The notes under the pieces: generated by a model
Told to the model about the DNA's origin: nothing
Seen by the model: only the letters and a program-made list of their open reading frames with translations
Databases searched by the model: none
NCBI RefSeq assembly: GCF_000164865.1
Contig: NC_014618.1
Coordinates: 4,588,001 to 4,652,000, forward strand
Origin: [Enterobacter] lignolyticus SCF1
GTDB taxonomy: Bacteria > Pseudomonadota > Gammaproteobacteria > Enterobacterales > Enterobacteriaceae
Direction of reading: 5' to 3'
DNA: 64,000 nucleotides
Made by a program: the position numbers and the translations under genes
Shown here: piece by piece, positions 38,427 to 47,482 of the stretch
How positions within the stretch are numbered: the first letter of the stretch is position 1
How the letters are laid out: every line of letters starts with the position of its first letter

Positions 38427-39278
38427 CTAAACCGTCAGTTTTTCGAGCGTTTCAAACCCGTAGCGACGTAAAACGGGGAAAAGTTGTTCAGTTTCCGCCG
38501 TCAGTGCCATACAGAAAGCGATATTGGCATCCGCAGATTTAGCATCTGGCGCCTCATGCTCCAGCAGCCAGGCCGTACGACGCGCAATCGCCGCGCCGGA
38601 ATCCACCAGCCGCGTACCTTCCGGCAATACCGCGAGCAACTCTTCCTGTAATAGCGGAAAGTGGGTGCAGCCCAGCACAACGGTATCCGGCGGCTCCGGC
38701 ATTCGCAGCCAGGGGCGAAGAATGCGGCGCAGCTCTTCCAGCGGGACCGGCTCGCCGTGCAGCTTCGCTTCCGCCAGCTCCACCAGCTCCGCCGACCCCA
38801 GCATTTCTATCCGACACTCATTGGCAAAGCGATCGATAAGCTCGCGGGTATAAGGACGCTTTACCGTGCCGCGAGTCGCCAGCAGGCCGACAATGCCGTT
38901 GGCAGTCAGCCGAGCGGCCGGTTTAATCGCCGGAACAACGCCCACGACCGGGAAGGCGAACTTTTCGCGCAGCGCGGGAAGGGAGACGGTACTTGCGGTA
39001 TTGCAGGCGATTACCGCCAGCGCCAGCGGGTAGCGCGCCTGAACGGCGGTGACGATCTCAACGACGCGTTCAACGATGAACGACTCGCTTTTTTCGCCGT
39101 ACGGAAACGCGACGTTATCGAAAGCGTAGATGTAATGCAGATCCGGCAAGAGATGCCGGATCTCATCATAAACCGACAGCCCACCGACGCCGGAGTCAAA
39201 CACCAGCACGGTGGGACGTGGATCAGAAGGTATAGCTGCCCGACAAGTTGTATTCTCGTCCTGCAGTGTGATAGCCAT
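38427..39278 (-). CDS. murI: Glutamate racemase
   Basis: MurI makes D-glutamate for peptidoglycan. The 283-residue protein has the paired catalytic cysteines in ACNTAS and GCTHFP and the FDSGVGG loop. The ATG at 39278 matches the E. coli start and places the 5' end inside btuB by 56 bases, the same overlap type as in E. coli. It is immediately upstream of the rRNA promoters. Confidence 0.97.
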   Translation of the reverse strand: MAITLQDENTTCRAAIPSDPRPTVLVFDSGVGGLSVYDEIRHLLPDLHYIYAFDNVAFPYGEKSESFIVERVVEIVTAVQARYPLALAVIACNTASTVSLPALREKFAFPVVGVVPAIKPAARLTANGIVGLLATRGTVKRPYTRELIDRFANECRIEMLGSAELVELAEAKLHGEPVPLEELRRILRPWLRMPEPPDTVVLGCTHFPLLQEELLAVLPEGTRLVDSGAAIARRTAWLLEHEAPDAKSADANIAFCMALTAETEQLFPVLRRYGFETLEKLTV

Positions 39279-41067
39279 AAACTGTCTCGTAGTCTTTATC
39301 GAACAGGTTGGCGATTTTACCACGAACTGTCAGGTGAGAGGTGATCGGATATGACACCGCCACATCCCACAGGCTGACGCCGCCCATTTTTACCTTTTGG
39401 CTCGGATAAGTACTGTAATCCGTATCATAGCGCGTGCCCAGGTAGTGGTAAGTCATGCTCCAGTCGAAGTCATACACCTGCCAGTCGAGCTGGTATTTCA
39501 CCTGCTGCTTCGCCCGGCGATCGAGCAGTTCGTTCGTCTTCGCATCGCGCGCATCGACATAATCATAGCCAATATTATGCGTCAGCGGGCCGGTATCAAA
39601 CGACGCGGTGGCTTCAATACCTTTAATGCGCGCCTGACCGACGTTGTAGTACTTCTGCAGGTCGGTATTGTAGTCGATCAGATTATCGATGTCGTTACGA
39701 TAACCCGACACACGCCAGGTCACGCCCGCCGTCAGCCCCTCAAACGCGCCTTCCCACTGCTTGCTCTCCTCCGGCTTCAGATTCTCGTTGCCGTAGAAGC
39801 CGTACAGCTGCCCCAGGTTCGGCGCTTTAAAGGCCGTGCCATAGGAGGCGACAAAACGGTAGCCGTCGATAAACTCCCAGGCGGCGCTGCTCTGCCACGT
39901 ACCGTGCTGGCCGAACTGCGAGTTGTCATCGCTGCGGGCTGCGCCCTCCAGGGTGAAATCCCCCAGCTTTTGCAGCGCCGTCATGTACAGGCCGGTATTA
40001 CGGATATCATAGGCGTCGGTCACATAGCTCGTGCCAGGCTCCGTGCTCTGCTTCTGCCAGTCCACGCCCGCGCCGATGTTGCCGTGGCCAACCTCTACCG
40101 AGTTCGCCCACTGCAGGTTGTACTGTTTGACGTCATCGAGCGTCGCCGTGGAGTCGTAGCGCCCCAGGTTCGGGTCATAGTTGTAATCTTTGCTATGGCT
40201 ATAGCTGGAGGTCAGCTGCGAATGGAAAATATCGTTGTTATAGCGCAGGCCCGCATCCCAGGTCTGGCTGTACAGCTGACGGGTATCCACCAGAACGCCC
40301 GGCGTAAAGACGCTGCCATCGTACGCCGTACGGTTGTCGTAGCCGTAGCCGCGCACAAACGCGCCCCACTGTTCGGAAAAATCATGCTCAATGGAGCCAT
40401 ACAGCGTTTTGCTCATGAAGCCGTCGCGATCCGGCTGGGCGACCCCGCCGGTATTCCCTTCCGCCACCACGTCAAACCCTTTGGTGTAGGTGTAATCCCC
40501 GGCCACGGTCACGCGCGTATTGCCGCCCAGCGTCTGCTGCGTGCTGCCGCCGTAGCTCTGATAGCCGTATGTCCCGATGCCCGCGTTTAACGTCGTGCCG
40601 TCCCGATCGCGGGTCGTAATAATATTGACGACGCCGCCAATCGCGTCAGAGCCATACACCGCTGAGCGCGGCCCACGGATGTATTCGATACGCTGCACCA
40701 GAGAAATCGGGAACTGGCTTAAATCGGAAGATCCGCTTACGCCCGCCTGGTTCAGGCGAATGCCGTTGACCAGAATCAGCACATGGCTGGAGTTAGTACC
40801 GCGGATGAACAGGGATGACTGCTGCCCGAGACCGCCGTACTGCGCCACATCGACCCCCGGTAACCGACGCATCACGTCAACCACGGAGGTTGACTGCCAG
40901 CGATCGATATCCTGACGCGTCACCACGCTCACGGGGGCCAGGACGGTATTGATGGGTTGTTCAACGCGATTTGCCGTTACTACCATCGTGTCTGAGCCGC
41001 TGTCCTGCGCCCAGCCAGAAAACGCTGTGACGGAGAGCGCCGTCAGCAGCGAAGCTTTTTTAATCAT
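39223..41067 (-). CDS. btuB: TonB-dependent vitamin B12 outer-membrane receptor
   Basis: BtuB imports cobalamin across the outer membrane with energy from TonB. The 614 residues equal the E. coli length: signal peptide (MIKKASLLTALSVTAFSGWA), TonB box DTMVVTANR, plug domain to about residue 135, then a 22-strand barrel ending in the C-terminal Phe of YNLSGSYTF. It is controlled by the upstream cobalamin riboswitch. Confidence 0.98.
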   Translation of the reverse strand: MIKKASLLTALSVTAFSGWAQDSGSDTMVVTANRVEQPINTVLAPVSVVTRQDIDRWQSTSVVDVMRRLPGVDVAQYGGLGQQSSLFIRGTNSSHVLILVNGIRLNQAGVSGSSDLSQFPISLVQRIEYIRGPRSAVYGSDAIGGVVNIITTRDRDGTTLNAGIGTYGYQSYGGSTQQTLGGNTRVTVAGDYTYTKGFDVVAEGNTGGVAQPDRDGFMSKTLYGSIEHDFSEQWGAFVRGYGYDNRTAYDGSVFTPGVLVDTRQLYSQTWDAGLRYNNDIFHSQLTSSYSHSKDYNYDPNLGRYDSTATLDDVKQYNLQWANSVEVGHGNIGAGVDWQKQSTEPGTSYVTDAYDIRNTGLYMTALQKLGDFTLEGAARSDDNSQFGQHGTWQSSAAWEFIDGYRFVASYGTAFKAPNLGQLYGFYGNENLKPEESKQWEGAFEGLTAGVTWRVSGYRNDIDNLIDYNTDLQKYYNVGQARIKGIEATASFDTGPLTHNIGYDYVDARDAKTNELLDRRAKQQVKYQLDWQVYDFDWSMTYHYLGTRYDTDYSTYPSQKVKMGGVSLWDVAVSYPITSHLTVRGKIANLFDKDYETVYGYHTAGREYNLSGSYTF

Positions 41068-41089
41068 TGTAAAAGCATCCACAATATAA

Positions 41090-41302
41090 GAAGGATGCCG
41101 CCGGTTTCATCAGTAGCACGCGATGATGAAAATCCATTGCGACGTAATCCGGCAGGTCTTCGGGCTGGGTGGCGTGTTATGGATGAAGACTTCCCACTCT
41201 TCCAAAGCAGTGTCTGCAACTTATCATCCCGCCAGTCTTTACCGCTGCGCGTCAGCTCCAGATTTGCACTGGATTCCCTTTTCACTCCTGGGAGACCGGA
41301 AA
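41090..41302 (-). promoter_or_regulatory. Adenosylcobalamin riboswitch of btuB
   Basis: The btuB leader on the minus strand contains GGGAATCCAGTGCAAATC, GCTGACGCGCAGCGGTAA, and the B12 box AGCCCGAAGACCTGCCG (41150-41166), followed by a hairpin that covers the btuB ribosome site. It aligns with the E. coli btuB leader. Ligand binding should reduce translation of btuB. Confidence 0.95.
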
Positions 41303-41419
41303 CAGAATGCTACAATTAGACACGTATAGATGTCCAGACAGCTATTGCTCATAAAGTCTGGACATCCCCTGAACAATCCCTACAATCCCCGCGTAATTCT
41401 TTATCACTCAGGAAGCATC

Positions 41420-42523
41420 ATGACCCCCGAACACCTCCCGACAGAGCAGTACGAAGCGCAGCTGGCGGAAAAAGTCGTCCGCCTGCAAAGCATGATGACG
41501 CCTTTTGCCGCGCCCGTTCCTGAGGTGTTCCGCTCACCGGTCAGCCACTACCGCATGCGTGCGGAATTTCGTCTCTGGCACGAGGGCGACGACCTTTACC
41601 ACATCATCTTCGACCAGGCGACCAAACAGCGCATCCGCGTCGACAGCTTTCCGGCCGCCAGCCAGCTGATTAACGTGCTGATGAAGGCGGTGATTGCCGG
41701 GGTCAAAGACGAGCCGGTGCTGCGTCACAAGCTGTTTCAGGTGGATTATCTCACCACGATGAGCAATCAGGCGATTGTCTCCCTGCTCTATCACAAAGCG
41801 CTGGGCGACGAATGGCAGTCCGCCGCCACGCGCCTGCGCGATGCGCTGCGGGCCGCAAACCTCAACGTCCAGCTGATTGGCCGCGCGACGAAGACCAAAA
41901 TCGCTCTCGATCGGGACTACATCGACGAGCGGCTGCCGGTCGGTGGGCGCGAAATGATCTATCGCCAGGTGGAAAACAGCTTCACCCAGCCGAATGCCGC
42001 CATGAATATTCAGATGCTGGAGTGGGCGCAGGACGTCACCACGGGCGCCACGGGCGACCTGCTGGAGCTGTACTGCGGTAACGGCAACTTTTCCCTGGCG
42101 CTGGCGCGTAACTTTACCCGCGTGCTGGCGACCGAAATCGCCAAGCCGTCGGTGGCCTCCGCGCAGTACAACATCGCGGCGAACCATATTGATAACGTGC
42201 AAATTATTCGCATGTCGGCAGAAGAGTTCACCCAGGCGATGAACGGCGTACGGCAGTTCAACCGCCTGCAGGGCATCGATTTGCAAAGCTACCAGTGCGA
42301 GACGATTTTCGTCGACCCGCCACGCAGCGGGCTGGACGGCGAAACGGAAAAAATGGTGCAGGCCTACCCGCGTATCCTGTACATCTCCTGCAACCCGGAA
42401 ACGCTGTGCAAAAACCTCGAAACGCTGAGCCAGACGCACAGGGTTGAACGCCTCGCGCTGTTCGATCAGTTCCCGTACACGCATCACATGGAGTGCGGCG
42501 TGCTGCTCACGCGCAAAGGGTAA
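41420..42523 (+). CDS. trmA: tRNA (uracil-5-)-methyltransferase
   Basis: TrmA makes m5U54 in tRNAs. The 367-residue SAM enzyme has the binding motif LELYCGNGNFSL, DPPRSG, and the catalytic Cys in SCNPETL. The ATG at 41420 (MTPEHLPTEQYEAQL) matches E. coli; the upstream frame extension from 41330 is not used. It is divergent from btuB. Confidence 0.98.
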   Translation: MTPEHLPTEQYEAQLAEKVVRLQSMMTPFAAPVPEVFRSPVSHYRMRAEFRLWHEGDDLYHIIFDQATKQRIRVDSFPAASQLINVLMKAVIAGVKDEPVLRHKLFQVDYLTTMSNQAIVSLLYHKALGDEWQSAATRLRDALRAANLNVQLIGRATKTKIALDRDYIDERLPVGGREMIYRQVENSFTQPNAAMNIQMLEWAQDVTTGATGDLLELYCGNGNFSLALARNFTRVLATEIAKPSVASAQYNIAANHIDNVQIIRMSAEEFTQAMNGVRQFNRLQGIDLQSYQCETIFVDPPRSGLDGETEKMVQAYPRILYISCNPETLCKNLETLSQTHRVERLALFDQFPYTHHMECGVLLTRKG

Positions 42524-42570
42524 AAAAAGCAGGCGCGCGGATACCGAATCCGCCGCCATGAGCGATAATT

Positions 42571-42620
42571 GGAGGTGACTTGTTACGGACCCGGCACCAT
42601 GAAGCAAAAGCGTCACCTCC
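42571..42620 (+). promoter_or_regulatory. Hairpin pairing the CHAD gene Shine-Dalgarno
   Basis: GGAGGTGAC (42571-42579) is the reverse complement of GTCACCTCC (42612-42620); one more T-A pair extends the stem to 10 bp. The likely start codon (42599) lies in the loop. Such a hairpin could hide the ribosome site. Functional role is inferred. Confidence 0.45.
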
Positions 42621-43609
42621 ATGCCACTGAGCTACCTGCCCCCACCGACGACACGACGGCAACCCTGACCGGGCTGGCGCTAACACCCCGCAATGCAAAA
42701 GACGTCGCGCTCCGCGCAGACCAGAGCGCAGAGCGGGCGGCACGCGACGTACTGCGTGAATGCCTTGCCCAGATCGCCGCGAATATTTCCGTTGTGCTCC
42801 AGAGCGACGATCCCGAAGGGCCGCACCAGCTGCGCATCGGCCTGCGCCGCCTGCGCAGCGTTTTTTCCGTTTTTCGCCCTGTACTACGATGCCGGGAAAT
42901 GCAGCGCCTCGGCGATGAAGCGCGCTGGCTCGGTCAGGAGGTCGGAAGCCTCAGGGATCTTGACGTCATCGCCGGCGACCTGGTGGCGCGGGAGCGCCAG
43001 CGGCATCCCGAAGAACCTTGTTTTCAGGCGCTTGCCGAACGTCTGCAGGCGCTGGCGCACGAACAGCGCGAGCATCTGCGCCAGATACTGGTCGACGAGC
43101 GCGTCCCGCACTTTCTCGCCGACGTTGACCGCTTCATTGAACAGCGCGGCTGGCTTGACCCGTTCGACATCGGGCAAACCCGGCGGCTGGCGATGCCGGT
43201 CAGGGAGCTTGCGAGGTACGCGCTGGACAAACGCTGGCAAAAGGTCCTCCTCCACGCCGACCGGCTCGCGTCGCTGACCCGGGAAGAGCGCCACGAGCTG
43301 CGCAAAGATCTCAAGAAGCTGCGCTATCCCGCCGAGGTTTTCGCCTCCCTGTATCCCGTCAAACGCACAGCGCCCTTTCTCGACACCCTGAAAAAGCTGC
43401 AAACCGTCTTTGGCGATCTCAACGATGCGGCGACCCTGAAAACCCTGTTTACGGAAACCGCGCTCTCCCGGGCGGCGGATATGGCCACACAGCGGGCGAT
43501 GGGCTGGATGATTGGCGCAAGCCTGACGCAGGCGGAATCAGGATGGGCAGGCGTAATGCCTGTCTGGCAGAGGCTTGAACAACAGCGGCGCTTCTGGCGG
43601 CGCAGATAG
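42599..43609 (+). CDS. CHAD domain protein
   Basis: The ~336-residue protein is mostly a CHAD domain (about residues 40-315): HQLRIGLRRLRSVF, LGSLRDLDVIAGDL-type segment, ELRKDLKKLRYPAEVF and GDLNDAATLK. CHAD domains bind inorganic polyphosphate through conserved basic and His residues. There is no CYTH partner domain. It sits between trmA and yijD, where E. coli K-12 has no gene. I use the ATG at 42599; a TTG at 42569 is an alternative start. Confidence 0.85.
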   Translation: MKQKRHLHATELPAPTDDTTATLTGLALTPRNAKDVALRADQSAERAARDVLRECLAQIAANISVVLQSDDPEGPHQLRIGLRRLRSVFSVFRPVLRCREMQRLGDEARWLGQEVGSLRDLDVIAGDLVARERQRHPEEPCFQALAERLQALAHEQREHLRQILVDERVPHFLADVDRFIEQRGWLDPFDIGQTRRLAMPVRELARYALDKRWQKVLLHADRLASLTREERHELRKDLKKLRYPAEVFASLYPVKRTAPFLDTLKKLQTVFGDLNDAATLKTLFTETALSRAADMATQRAMGWMIGASLTQAESGWAGVMPVWQRLEQQRRFWRRR

Positions 43610-43610
43610 C

Positions 43611-43634
43611 AAAACAGGCTGCCCGGCAGCCTGT
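43611..43634 (-). terminator. Terminator downstream of yijD
   Basis: ACAGGCTGCC-GGGCAGCCTGT hairpin followed by TTTT on the minus strand lies between the convergent CHAD gene and yijD. Confidence 0.75.
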
Positions 43635-43652
43635 CTCGTCTCTGAACCGGTA

Positions 43653-44012
43653 TTACTCCGGCATCTCGTTTTTCCGGTTACGCATGCGGTACGCAATCCA
43701 GAACACCATCGCCACGGACAGCACCGCCGGGAAGAAGTTGGAGCCGATATCCGGGTATTCCGCCCGCACCACGGTGCTGTAGAGCAGAATGCCGAGGATA
43801 AAGCATGCCGCGGCAAGCCCCGGTAAACCTACCGGCATCGTGCGGTTCTGGTAGCGTTGATGCAGACAGTACACCGTCAACACCAGCGCGATAATGGGGA
43901 AAACGGAGAATGGCACAATCGAGCTGAACAGTGCCGCAAACGTGCCATTAATGGTTAAACCAGCGATAAGCGCCAGCAACAGCGTACCTCTATCTTGACC
44001 TGACTGTTTCAT
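43653..44012 (-). CDS. yijD: Inner-membrane protein YijD
   Basis: This 119-residue protein has four predicted membrane segments (about residues 8-28, 32-50, 63-80 and 90-108). It is the usual downstream partner of fabR in enterobacteria and follows it by 15 bases. Function unknown. Confidence 0.93.
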   Translation of the reverse strand: MKQSGQDRGTLLLALIAGLTINGTFAALFSSIVPFSVFPIIALVLTVYCLHQRYQNRTMPVGLPGLAAACFILGILLYSTVVRAEYPDIGSNFFPAVLSVAMVFWIAYRMRNRKNEMPE

Positions 44013-44027
44013 TGCTCGTCCTTCACC

Positions 44028-44660
44028 TTACTCGGAGTGATGTGTCATTTTCTCTTGTTCACGGCGGTACCAGTAATAGGCGCCTTTGGAGATCATCCGC
44101 AGCTGCAGCACCAGCCGTTCTTCCAGCTGCCGGCGCTGTTCAGGGCCGATATCCAGCGCCTCTGCGCCTGCGCTGAAGACAATGGTAACCATGGCTTCGG
44201 CTTGCGCTTCCGTGAAAGCGCGCGGCATATGGTTTTCGATTTCAAGATAGTCGGCAAGTTCCGCAATAAAATGCTGAATTTCGCGGGCGACGGCGGCACG
44301 AAACGCCGCAGACGTTCCGGAACGCTCCCGCAGCAGCAGACGAAAGGCGTTCGGATTGTTGCCGATGAACTCCATAAAGGTAGACACCGAGGTGCGAATA
44401 ACGCTGCCGCCTTTGGCGATACGCTGACGCGCCTGACGCATCAGCTGACGAAGCATCAGGCCGCTCTCGTCCACCATGGTCAGCCCCAGCTCATCCACAT
44501 CGCGGAAATGGCGATAAAAGGAGGTCGGCGCAATACCCGCCTCGCGCGCTACCTCGCGCAGACTCAGGCTTGCAAAGCTGCGTTCCGCGCTCAGCTGACT
44601 GAATGCCGCTTCCACCAGCGAACGCCGGGTCTTTTCTTTTTGTTGCGCTCTTACGCCCAT
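44028..44660 (-). CDS. fabR: TetR-family repressor of unsaturated fatty acid synthesis
   Basis: FabR represses fabA and fabB in response to the acyl-chain pool. The 210 residues comprise an N-terminal TetR HTH (LSLREVAREAGIAPTSFYRHF, about 33-53) and the acyl-binding domain. The ATG at 44660 gives the conserved MGVRAQQKEKTRRSL; the longer frame from 44786 is not used. The C-terminal tail differs from E. coli after EQEK. Confidence 0.96.
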   Translation of the reverse strand: MGVRAQQKEKTRRSLVEAAFSQLSAERSFASLSLREVAREAGIAPTSFYRHFRDVDELGLTMVDESGLMLRQLMRQARQRIAKGGSVIRTSVSTFMEFIGNNPNAFRLLLRERSGTSAAFRAAVAREIQHFIAELADYLEIENHMPRAFTEAQAEAMVTIVFSAGAEALDIGPEQRRQLEERLVLQLRMISKGAYYWYRREQEKMTHHSE

Positions 44661-44861
44661 CACGATGTCTGAATCCTTCCATATGCCTTGTCTGGCACTA
44701 TACCAGAGATTAAAAGTAATGGGTTTACGCCGGATTGTGAATGATTGTTTACGGGCGGTTTGTGCTGTGCCGCAGCAAAAACGCACAATGATTATTGGGT
44801 TAAAGGCGGGTGAATGTTACCATTGTGTTTATTTTATGTATAAGAACAGGTGAGTAATACC

Positions 44862-46262
44862 ATGGCACATTCCTGGGATTATGATGCAATTGTGATCGGT
44901 TCAGGCCCGGGCGGCGAAGGCGCTGCGATGGGGCTGGTGAAACAGGGAGCGCGGATAGCCGTTATTGAGCGCTACCACAACGTCGGAGGCGGTTGCACCC
45001 ACTGGGGCACTATCCCGTCGAAAGCCCTCCGCCACGCCGTTAGCCGTATTATTGAATTCAACCAAAACCCACTCTACAGCGACCACTCCCGTCTTCTTCG
45101 TTCCTCTTTCGCCGATATCCTGAACCACGCCGACAGCGTCATTAACCAGCAAACGCGCATGCGCCAGGGTTTCTACGAGCGCAACCACTGCGACATTCTG
45201 CAGGGTAACGCGCGCTTCGTGGATGAACATACCATCGCGCTGGAGTGCCACGACGGCTCGGTCGAAACGCTGACCGCCGACAAGTTCGTCATCGCCTGCG
45301 GATCGCGCCCCTACCACCCGGTCGATGTCGATTTCACCCATCCGCGTATTTACGACAGCGACTCTATCCTCAGCCTGCACCACGAACCGCGCCACGTGAT
45401 CATCTACGGCGCCGGGGTGATCGGCTGTGAATATGCGTCGATCTTCCGTGGGATGGAGGTCAAGGTGGATCTGATCAACACCCGCGATCGCCTGCTGGCG
45501 TTTCTCGATCAGGAAATGTCAGACTCGCTCTCCTACCACTTCTGGAACAGCGGCGTGGTGATTCGCCACAACGAAGAGTACGAGAAGATTGAGGGTATGG
45601 ACGACGGCGTGATCATGCACCTCAAGTCCGGCAAAAAGCTGAAGGCCGACTGCCTGCTGTACGCCAACGGCCGTACCGGCAACACCGATAGCCTGGCGCT
45701 GGAAAACATCAGTCTGCAGACCGACAGCCGCGGGCAGCTGAAAGTGAACAGCATGTACCAGACGGCCATCCCGCATATTTATGCCGTGGGCGACGTCATC
45801 GGCTACCCGAGCCTGGCCTCGGCGGCCTATGACCAGGGTCGTATCGCCGCGCAGGCAATGATCAAAGGCGAAGCGACGGCTCACCTGATTGAAGATATTC
45901 CGACCGGGATTTACACCATTCCGGAAATCAGCTCCGTGGGGAAAACCGAGCAGCAGCTGACAGCCATGAAGGTGCCGTACGAGGTGGGTCGCGCGCAGTT
46001 TAAACACCTGGCGCGGGCGCAGATCGTCGGAATGAACGTGGGCACGCTGAAGATCCTGTTCCATCGGGAAACAAAAGAGATCCTCGGCATCCACTGCTTT
46101 GGCGAGCGCGCCGCCGAAATCATTCACATCGGCCAGGCTATCATGGAGCAAAAAGGTGGTGGTAACACCATTGAGTACTTCGTTAACACCACCTTCAACT
46201 ACCCCACGATGGCGGAAGCCTACCGTGTGGCCGCGTTAAACGGCTTAAACCGCCTGTTTTAA
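44862..46262 (+). CDS. sthA: Soluble pyridine nucleotide transhydrogenase
   Basis: SthA (UdhA) moves reducing equivalents from NADPH to NAD+. The 466-residue flavoprotein has the FAD motif GSGPGGEGAAMG and the NAD motif YGAGVIGCEYASIF; it belongs to the lipoamide-dehydrogenase family but lacks the CxxxxC redox pair (GGGCTHWGTIPSKA). The ATG at 44862 fits the E. coli start (a GTG 12 bases earlier is in frame). Its end overlaps the opposite-strand oxyR end by 18 bases. Confidence 0.97.
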   Translation: MAHSWDYDAIVIGSGPGGEGAAMGLVKQGARIAVIERYHNVGGGCTHWGTIPSKALRHAVSRIIEFNQNPLYSDHSRLLRSSFADILNHADSVINQQTRMRQGFYERNHCDILQGNARFVDEHTIALECHDGSVETLTADKFVIACGSRPYHPVDVDFTHPRIYDSDSILSLHHEPRHVIIYGAGVIGCEYASIFRGMEVKVDLINTRDRLLAFLDQEMSDSLSYHFWNSGVVIRHNEEYEKIEGMDDGVIMHLKSGKKLKADCLLYANGRTGNTDSLALENISLQTDSRGQLKVNSMYQTAIPHIYAVGDVIGYPSLASAAYDQGRIAAQAMIKGEATAHLIEDIPTGIYTIPEISSVGKTEQQLTAMKVPYEVGRAQFKHLARAQIVGMNVGTLKILFHRETKEILGIHCFGERAAEIIHIGQAIMEQKGGGNTIEYFVNTTFNYPTMAEAYRVAALNGLNRLF

Positions 46263-47162
46263 CGGGCTGTCAAAATGGCCATCCATTGTACCGCGGATGG
46301 CCTCCGCTAGCTGCTCATAGCGGCTGCGCAGCGGCGAACCCGGGCGATACACCAGCCCAACGGTGCGCCGCGGTTCCGGCTTGATGCACGGCAGGTAGAT
46401 AACGCCGTCGCGCTTGCGCTCCGGCGGCACCGCCAACGCCGGCAGCAGCGTAATTCCGCTACCCGCCGCCACCATATTGCGCAGCGTTTCAAGGCTGGTC
46501 GCGCGGAAATGGGTATCTTCATCCGCCCCCGCTTCAAAGCAGAAGCCCATCGCCTGGTCACGCAGGCAGTGGCCGTCTTCCAGCATCAGCAGTTTTTCAC
46601 CCGCCAGGTCGGACATCGGCACCCGGTCGCGGTTCGCCCACGGATGGTCTTCGTAGATAGCCAGCATCATCGGCTCATCAAACAGCGGCACCTCAATGAA
46701 CGCTTCACTTTCCTTCACCAGCGCCAGAATGGCGCAGTCGAGCTTACCGCTGTCCAGCTGCGCCAGCAGCTGATGCGTTTGCGCTTCGTGCAGATACATT
46801 TCCAGTTTCGGGAAAGACTGGTGCAACAGTGGAATGATGTGCGGCAAGAGGTAGGGGCCAACGGTTGGGATCAAGCCGATGTGCAGCGGACCCGACATGG
46901 TCTCTCCCTGCTGGCTTGCCATTTCCTTGAGCACTTTGACCTCGCGCAGCACGGTCCGCGCCTGGTCCACCAGCAAAAGGCCTGCCTGGGTGAACAGCAC
47001 TTTACGGCTGGTGCGCTCCAGCAACATCACGCCAAGCTCATCTTCCAGTTTGCGGATCTGGCCGCTCAGCGTCGGTTGGCTGACGTGACAGGAATCCGCC
47101 GCACGGCGAAAATGACGGTGTTCGGCGAGCGCCACCAGGTATTCAAGATCACGAATATTCAT
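46245..47162 (-). CDS. oxyR: LysR-type peroxide sensor OxyR
   Basis: OxyR activates peroxide-defence genes when Cys199 and Cys208 form a disulfide. The 305 residues match E. coli in length, and both cysteines are present in EDGHCLRDQAMGFCFEAG. The N-terminal HTH lies at about residues 3-60. It is divergent from the OxyS sRNA and ends inside the 3' end of sthA. Confidence 0.99.
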   Translation of the reverse strand: MNIRDLEYLVALAEHRHFRRAADSCHVSQPTLSGQIRKLEDELGVMLLERTSRKVLFTQAGLLLVDQARTVLREVKVLKEMASQQGETMSGPLHIGLIPTVGPYLLPHIIPLLHQSFPKLEMYLHEAQTHQLLAQLDSGKLDCAILALVKESEAFIEVPLFDEPMMLAIYEDHPWANRDRVPMSDLAGEKLLMLEDGHCLRDQAMGFCFEAGADEDTHFRATSLETLRNMVAAGSGITLLPALAVPPERKRDGVIYLPCIKPEPRRTVGLVYRPGSPLRSRYEQLAEAIRGTMDGHFDSPLKQAV

Positions 47163-47257
47163 TATTCATCCTCCATCGCCACGATAGTTCGCGGCGATAG
47201 ATAGCATAGCAATGAACGATTATCCCTATCAAGCATTCTGTACAATAATAGTCCACA
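47163..47257. promoter_or_regulatory. oxyR/oxyS control region
   Basis: This gap contains repeated ATAG and CTAT elements (for example 47184-47187, 47197-47208 and 47225-47230) fitting the OxyR consensus, between the oxyR start and the OxyS transcript start. OxyR binding here would repress oxyR and activate oxyS. Confidence 0.7.
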
Positions 47258-47377
47258 GAAACAAGGCGGAATCTCATTTAACCCCTGAAGTCCAGCCGCG
47301 TTCTGAGAGTTTCTCTCATACCCGAAACAACTAAAGCCAACGTGAACTTTTGCGGACCCCGTGGTCCGCTTTTTTTT
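47258..47377 (+). ncRNA. oxyS: OxyS small RNA
   Basis: The sequence begins GAAACAAGGCGG, continues with TTTAACCCCTGAAGTC, GAGAGTTTCTC and the strongly conserved ACTAAAGCCAACGTGAACTTTTGCGGA, and ends in a terminator hairpin GCGGACC-CCGT-GGTCCGC plus T8. It lies divergent from oxyR as in E. coli. OxyS is a peroxide-induced Hfq sRNA that represses fhlA and other targets. The terminator loop differs from E. coli. Confidence 0.95.
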
Positions 47378-47417
47378 GCGTAAAAAAGCCCGGTGATAAA
47401 CCAGGCTGTCTATTTTT

Positions 47418-47466
47418 CCCCTCACCCTATCCCTCTCCTCGTGGGAGAGGGGTTGGGGTGAGGGCA
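47418..47466. repeat. CCCTCTCC-type extragenic palindrome
   Basis: CCCCTCACCCTATCCCTCTCC pairs with GGGAGAGGGGTTGGGGTGAGGG, forming a long G+C-rich hairpin between oxyS and argH. Similar units recur in enterobacterial intergenic regions. A shorter related hairpin lies at 51976-51998. Confidence 0.75.
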
Positions 47467-47482
47467 TCACACCGCAGCATCG

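Noticed and set aside
39397..40590. Long open frame opposite btuB
   Set aside because: Antisense to the beta-barrel gene, with low-complexity composition and no supporting start.
42569..42598. TTG start for the CHAD protein
   Set aside because: The extra ten residues (MEVTCYGPGT) are not domain-like, and no ribosome site precedes the TTG; kept only as an alternative.
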